The notes under the pieces are model-generated. The model saw only the letters and a list, made by a program, of their open reading frames with translations. It made no database searches and was not told the DNA's origin. This document shows positions 22,323 to 23,763 of a stretch of 23,763 bases of DNA, piece by piece. A program made the translations under genes and the position numbers. Every line of letters begins with the position of its first letter. Positions within the stretch are counted from its first letter, which is position 1. Source of the DNA: a virus; the IMG/VR virus record IMGVR_UViG_3300020437_000122, positions 1 through 23,763 of that record; one strand, written 5' to 3'.

Positions 22323-22845
22323 ACATCTAACAGGCGTAGGCGATGGTTCTGATTACACAGGCATCAGATTCATGCATATTCACACACCATGGGTGCGTAA
22401 AGCAATCGCAGAAGTAATTGTAAATTTAACAGGAGAAATTAGAAAGATATCTAATCAGATAGTCTATCCTGAAATGATTGCACTCAATGAGTGGCCTATT
22501 GGTGGTATTCAACATCCACATTTAGATACATATTCAAATCAAGAAATAAATCATGGCACAAGTCCAGACAAACCATCTAGAGAATGGACTTGTATTCTAT
22601 ATCTAAACAGTAATTATCATGGTGGTCGAACTTATATACCTGATGGTGAAGTGTTCGAACCTATGACAGGTCATGGTCTACTATTTCAAGGTATCTACAT
22701 ACCACATGGTGTTCAGAAAGTTCGAAGACACCCAAGACATACAATATCATTTTGGTTTTCTACTGATATCGATAGATGTATGCCAATCAATCCTGTAGAA
22801 GATTTATCACTCGATGAAGATTCTTGGCGATTACAAAGTCAATAA
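22258..22845 (+). CDS. 2-oxoglutarate/Fe(II)-dependent oxygenase (prolyl hydroxylase-like), second copy type
   Basis: With start ATG 22258 the protein has 195 residues: iron ligands H88 and D90 in HPHLDTY and H150 in GIYIPHGV, with R160 before TISFW as 2-oxoglutarate binder. The jellyroll strands WTCILYLNSNYHGGRTYIPDG and GHGLLFQGIYIPHGVQKV are typical of the P4Hc/2OG-Fe(II) family. It differs from the oxygenase at 14990 and lacks the VTRG motif, so it is not a recent duplicate. The start is uncertain: in-frame ATGs at 22207, 22258 and 22273 all lie inside the deformylase gene and none has a good ribosome binding site. Substrate unknown. Confidence 0.88.
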   Translation: MIANLMNPQICQELIQFHKSHRHLTGVGDGSDYTGIRFMHIHTPWVRKAIAEVIVNLTGEIRKISNQIVYPEMIALNEWPIGGIQHPHLDTYSNQEINHGTSPDKPSREWTCILYLNSNYHGGRTYIPDGEVFEPMTGHGLLFQGIYIPHGVQKVRRHPRHTISFWFSTDIDRCMPINPVEDLSLDEDSWRLQSQ

Positions 22846-22848
22846 AAT

Positions 22849-22945
22849 CAACCCCTTATAACTCCCCATAGTTCAATTGGATAGAACAACTGCCTTCTAA
22901 GCAGTAGGTTCCAGGTTCGAATCCTGGTGGGGAGGCCAGGGGTTG
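22849..22945. repeat. 8-base inverted repeat bracketing the tRNA gene
   Basis: CAACCCCT (22849-22856) and AGGGGTTG (22938-22945) are perfect complements on either side of the tRNA. In a precursor RNA they could pair outside the acceptor stem, leaving five unpaired bases on the 5' side. The right arm overlaps the CCA end and the TTGACA element of the following promoter. Confidence 0.55.
22862..22938 (+). tRNA. tRNA-Arg, anticodon UCU
   Basis: A complete cloverleaf. Acceptor stem CTCCCCA / TGGGGAG (7 pairs), D stem GTTC/GAAC, anticodon stem ACTGC/GCAGT with loop CTTCTAA and anticodon TCT, five-base variable loop, T stem CCAGG/CCTGG with loop TTCGAAT, discriminator G and an encoded CCA end. It reads AGA (and AGG by wobble). 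By eye AGA is the dominant arginine codon in the neighbouring genes, so the tRNA fits the phage's own needs. Confidence 0.97.
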
Positions 22946-22972
22946 ACAATGGGGCTGCTTTTTTTGTACCAT
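22943..22972 (+). promoter_or_regulatory. Promoter, TTGACA / 18 bases / TACCAT (copy 1)
   Basis: TTGACA at 22943-22948 and TACCAT at 22967-22972 with an 18-base spacer containing T7. Aligned without gaps to copy 2 (23708-23737), it shares GGTTGACAATG, the T tract and GTACCATATA. It lies just behind the tRNA and 28 bases before the 70-residue gene, which has ribosome binding site AGGAG. Confidence 0.75.
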
Positions 22973-23000
22973 ATACTATCAAATCAAAAAAGGAGACAAG

Positions 23001-23213
23001 ATGAGTAATATGATAAACGACCAAATAATAGACGGCATCATATCAGATGTCGCTGACATGGACAAAGTCCAAGTCATGAACGCATTATCACCTGCAAATC
23101 TAAAGAAAGTCGCTGCCTTTACAGGTGGGGGTTGCATTGTAGATTTTGCAAGAGATATCTTAATAGACCAAATGTGGGACAATGTAGTTGATATGGGAGG
23201 TCCTTGTGGTTAA
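23001..23213 (+). CDS. 70-residue protein of unknown function
   Basis: Good ribosome binding site AGGAG 6-7 bases before the ATG, behind promoter copy 1. Sequence begins MSNMINDQIIDGIISDVADM, then VQVMNALSPANLKKVAAFTGGGCIVDFARDILIDQMWDNVVDM and ends GGPCG. Acidic, helical, with two cysteines; no membrane span or known motif. Position after a sigma-70-like promoter and next to other tiny genes is typical of early phage genes that act on the host, but nothing in the sequence proves this. Confidence 0.75.
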   Translation: MSNMINDQIIDGIISDVADMDKVQVMNALSPANLKKVAAFTGGGCIVDFARDILIDQMWDNVVDMGGPCG

Positions 23214-23517
23214 GAGAAGTTATCCTAAGAAGTTTAAAGACACTGTAAATGTTGCAGGTAGGTCTTATAAAAGGTGGGGTGTGACAGGCACATTCTCAAC
23301 AACTGATGATTCAGTTAATTGGTGTGAAGGCAAATACTATGTCGCACCAGGAGACATCGTAAGATGGCACTCTAACAATCAAATACCTTTTGGTGATATA
23401 TTATTAGATTTATGTGAGGCGTTAAAAATTACGCCTAAACAATTAAGAGTTTCATCTGAACTCAGAGAAAAAGAAACAGATGAATTTTGGGCAAACTATT
23501 TTAAGGAGGAAAAATAA
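23206..23517 (+). CDS. 103-residue protein of unknown function, GTG start
   Basis: The GTG at 23206 is preferred over an upstream in-frame TTG (23188), because a strong ribosome binding site GGGAGG (23195-23200) lies 5 bases before it; it overlaps the previous gene by 8 bases. The N-terminal part is basic (VKRSYPKKFKDTVNVAGRSYKRWG), the middle has tryptophans and a CEGKYYVAPGDIVRWHSNN stretch, and residues about 66-84 (FGDILLDLCEALKITPKQL) look like one helix pair, reminiscent of a small helix-turn-helix half, though too weak to assign. The C-terminus is charged. No family recognised. Confidence 0.75.
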   Translation: MVKRSYPKKFKDTVNVAGRSYKRWGVTGTFSTTDDSVNWCEGKYYVAPGDIVRWHSNNQIPFGDILLDLCEALKITPKQLRVSSELREKETDEFWANYFKEEK

Positions 23518-23711
23518 TGGGACATCCAACAGATACACAAATAATGAATAAACTCATAGAGATAGGAGATAATCTTGAAAGTAAACTTAATGAATTAGAA
23601 TCTTCATTAGATAGTTTATCTTCAACAATTAGTTCTCTTGAAGGTGATATAAGTTCTATATCATCAGAGGTAAGTAATATTGAATCTATGGTCAGTTCGC
23701 TCGAGGGTTGA
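23517..23711 (+). CDS. 64-residue serine-rich coiled-coil protein
   Basis: Start overlaps the previous stop (TAATG) with ribosome binding site AAGGAGG upstream. From residue 7 on the protein is a continuous heptad pattern (IMNKLIEIGDNLESKLNELESS, then L/I-S-S repeats such as SLSSTISSLEGDISSISSEV and SNIESMVSSLEG). This suggests a small parallel coiled-coil oligomer, such as an anti-host adaptor or a trimerisation rod. No known family. The stop codon TGA is part of the TTGACA element of promoter copy 2. Confidence 0.75.
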   Translation: MGHPTDTQIMNKLIEIGDNLESKLNELESSLDSLSSTISSLEGDISSISSEVSNIESMVSSLEG

Positions 23712-23737
23712 CAATGACCTTCATTTTTTAGTACCAT
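23708..23737 (+). promoter_or_regulatory. Promoter, TTGACA / 18 bases / TACCAT (copy 2)
   Basis: TTGACA at 23708-23713 overlaps the stop of the coiled-coil gene; TACCAT at 23732-23737; spacer 18 bases with T6. Same extended elements as copy 1 (GGGTTGACAATG and GTACCATATA). The next ATG is only 6 bases after TACCAT, so the message would be leaderless or start inside the gene unless TSS lies closer. Confidence 0.7.
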
Positions 23738-23743
23738 ATAAAC

Positions 23744-23763
23744 ATGACAGAAAAAATTAGAAA
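23744..23763 (+). CDS. Start of a gene running out of the window
   Basis: ATG 7 bases behind promoter copy 2 opens a frame reading MTEKIR up to the window edge. No ribosome binding site is visible. Too short to identify; it may equally be a chance ATG. Confidence 0.3.

Noticed and set aside
1-23763. Integrase, attachment sites, transposons or CRISPR arrays
   Set aside because: None seen; all genes fit a lytic T4-like core and no spaced direct repeats or inverted-repeat-bounded elements were found by eye.

Overview
This is a gene-dense, AT-rich stretch of a tailed-phage genome in which every gene lies on the + strand. The order of genes is that of a T4-like myovirus: gp13, gp14, gp15, gp16, gp17, gp18, gp19, gp20, a small prohead core block, gp21, gp22, gp23, then uvsY, uvsW, gp55, gp47 and gp46. 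The compact gene sizes, TAATG/ATGA overlaps, phage peptide deformylase, 2-oxoglutarate oxygenases and a 'YYYC..H.GMGG' domain in a tail protein point to the marine T4-like group (cyanophage/pelagiphage relatives). No photosynthesis gene is present in the window, so the host (SAR11, cyanobacterium or another marine bacterium) cannot be fixed from this sequence.

Layout. Bases 1-5482: neck and tail-completion proteins (gp13 C-terminal part, gp14, gp15) followed by the terminase pair gp16/gp17, with a methyltransferase gene wedged exactly between the two terminase subunits. Bases 5559-8067: tail sheath and tail tube. Bases 8110-13501: portal, two small core proteins, prohead protease, large acidic scaffold and major capsid protein, closed by a strong intrinsic terminator. 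Bases 13621-14431: a small unknown protein and a second tube-fold tail protein (probably gp3-like). Bases 14464-17581: recombination genes uvsY and uvsW, with a 28-residue membrane peptide and a PKHD-type oxygenase between them, then an unknown acidic protein. Bases 17686-18223: three overlapping tiny membrane-protein genes. Bases 18360-21681: late sigma factor gp55 and the gp47/gp46 recombination nuclease. Bases 21690-22845: peptide deformylase and a second oxygenase. Bases 22862-22938: tRNA-Arg(UCU). Bases 23001-23763: small unknown genes, flanked on both sides by copies of one promoter.

How it works together. Four exact TATAAATA late-promoter boxes stand in front of gp16, gp18, gp20 and gp22, matching the gp55 sigma factor encoded in the same window. 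TATAAT-type boxes stand before uvsY, the membrane cassette and gp55. A third type (TTGACA, 18 bases, TACCAT) occurs twice in the last kilobase. The sequence therefore suggests at least three promoter classes. gp21 should process the prohead; candidate cleavage sites are visible in gp22, gp23 and a small core protein.

The most unusual items are the PRMT-like methyltransferase inside the terminase operon, the cupredoxin-like domain fused to gp15, a small beta module recurring in gp14, gp15 and gp18, the cluster of tiny membrane proteins with a long hairpin inside it, and apparently leaderless starts of uvsY, gp55 and gp20. No gap without a gene exceeds about 155 bases; the larger ones are described as separate entries.
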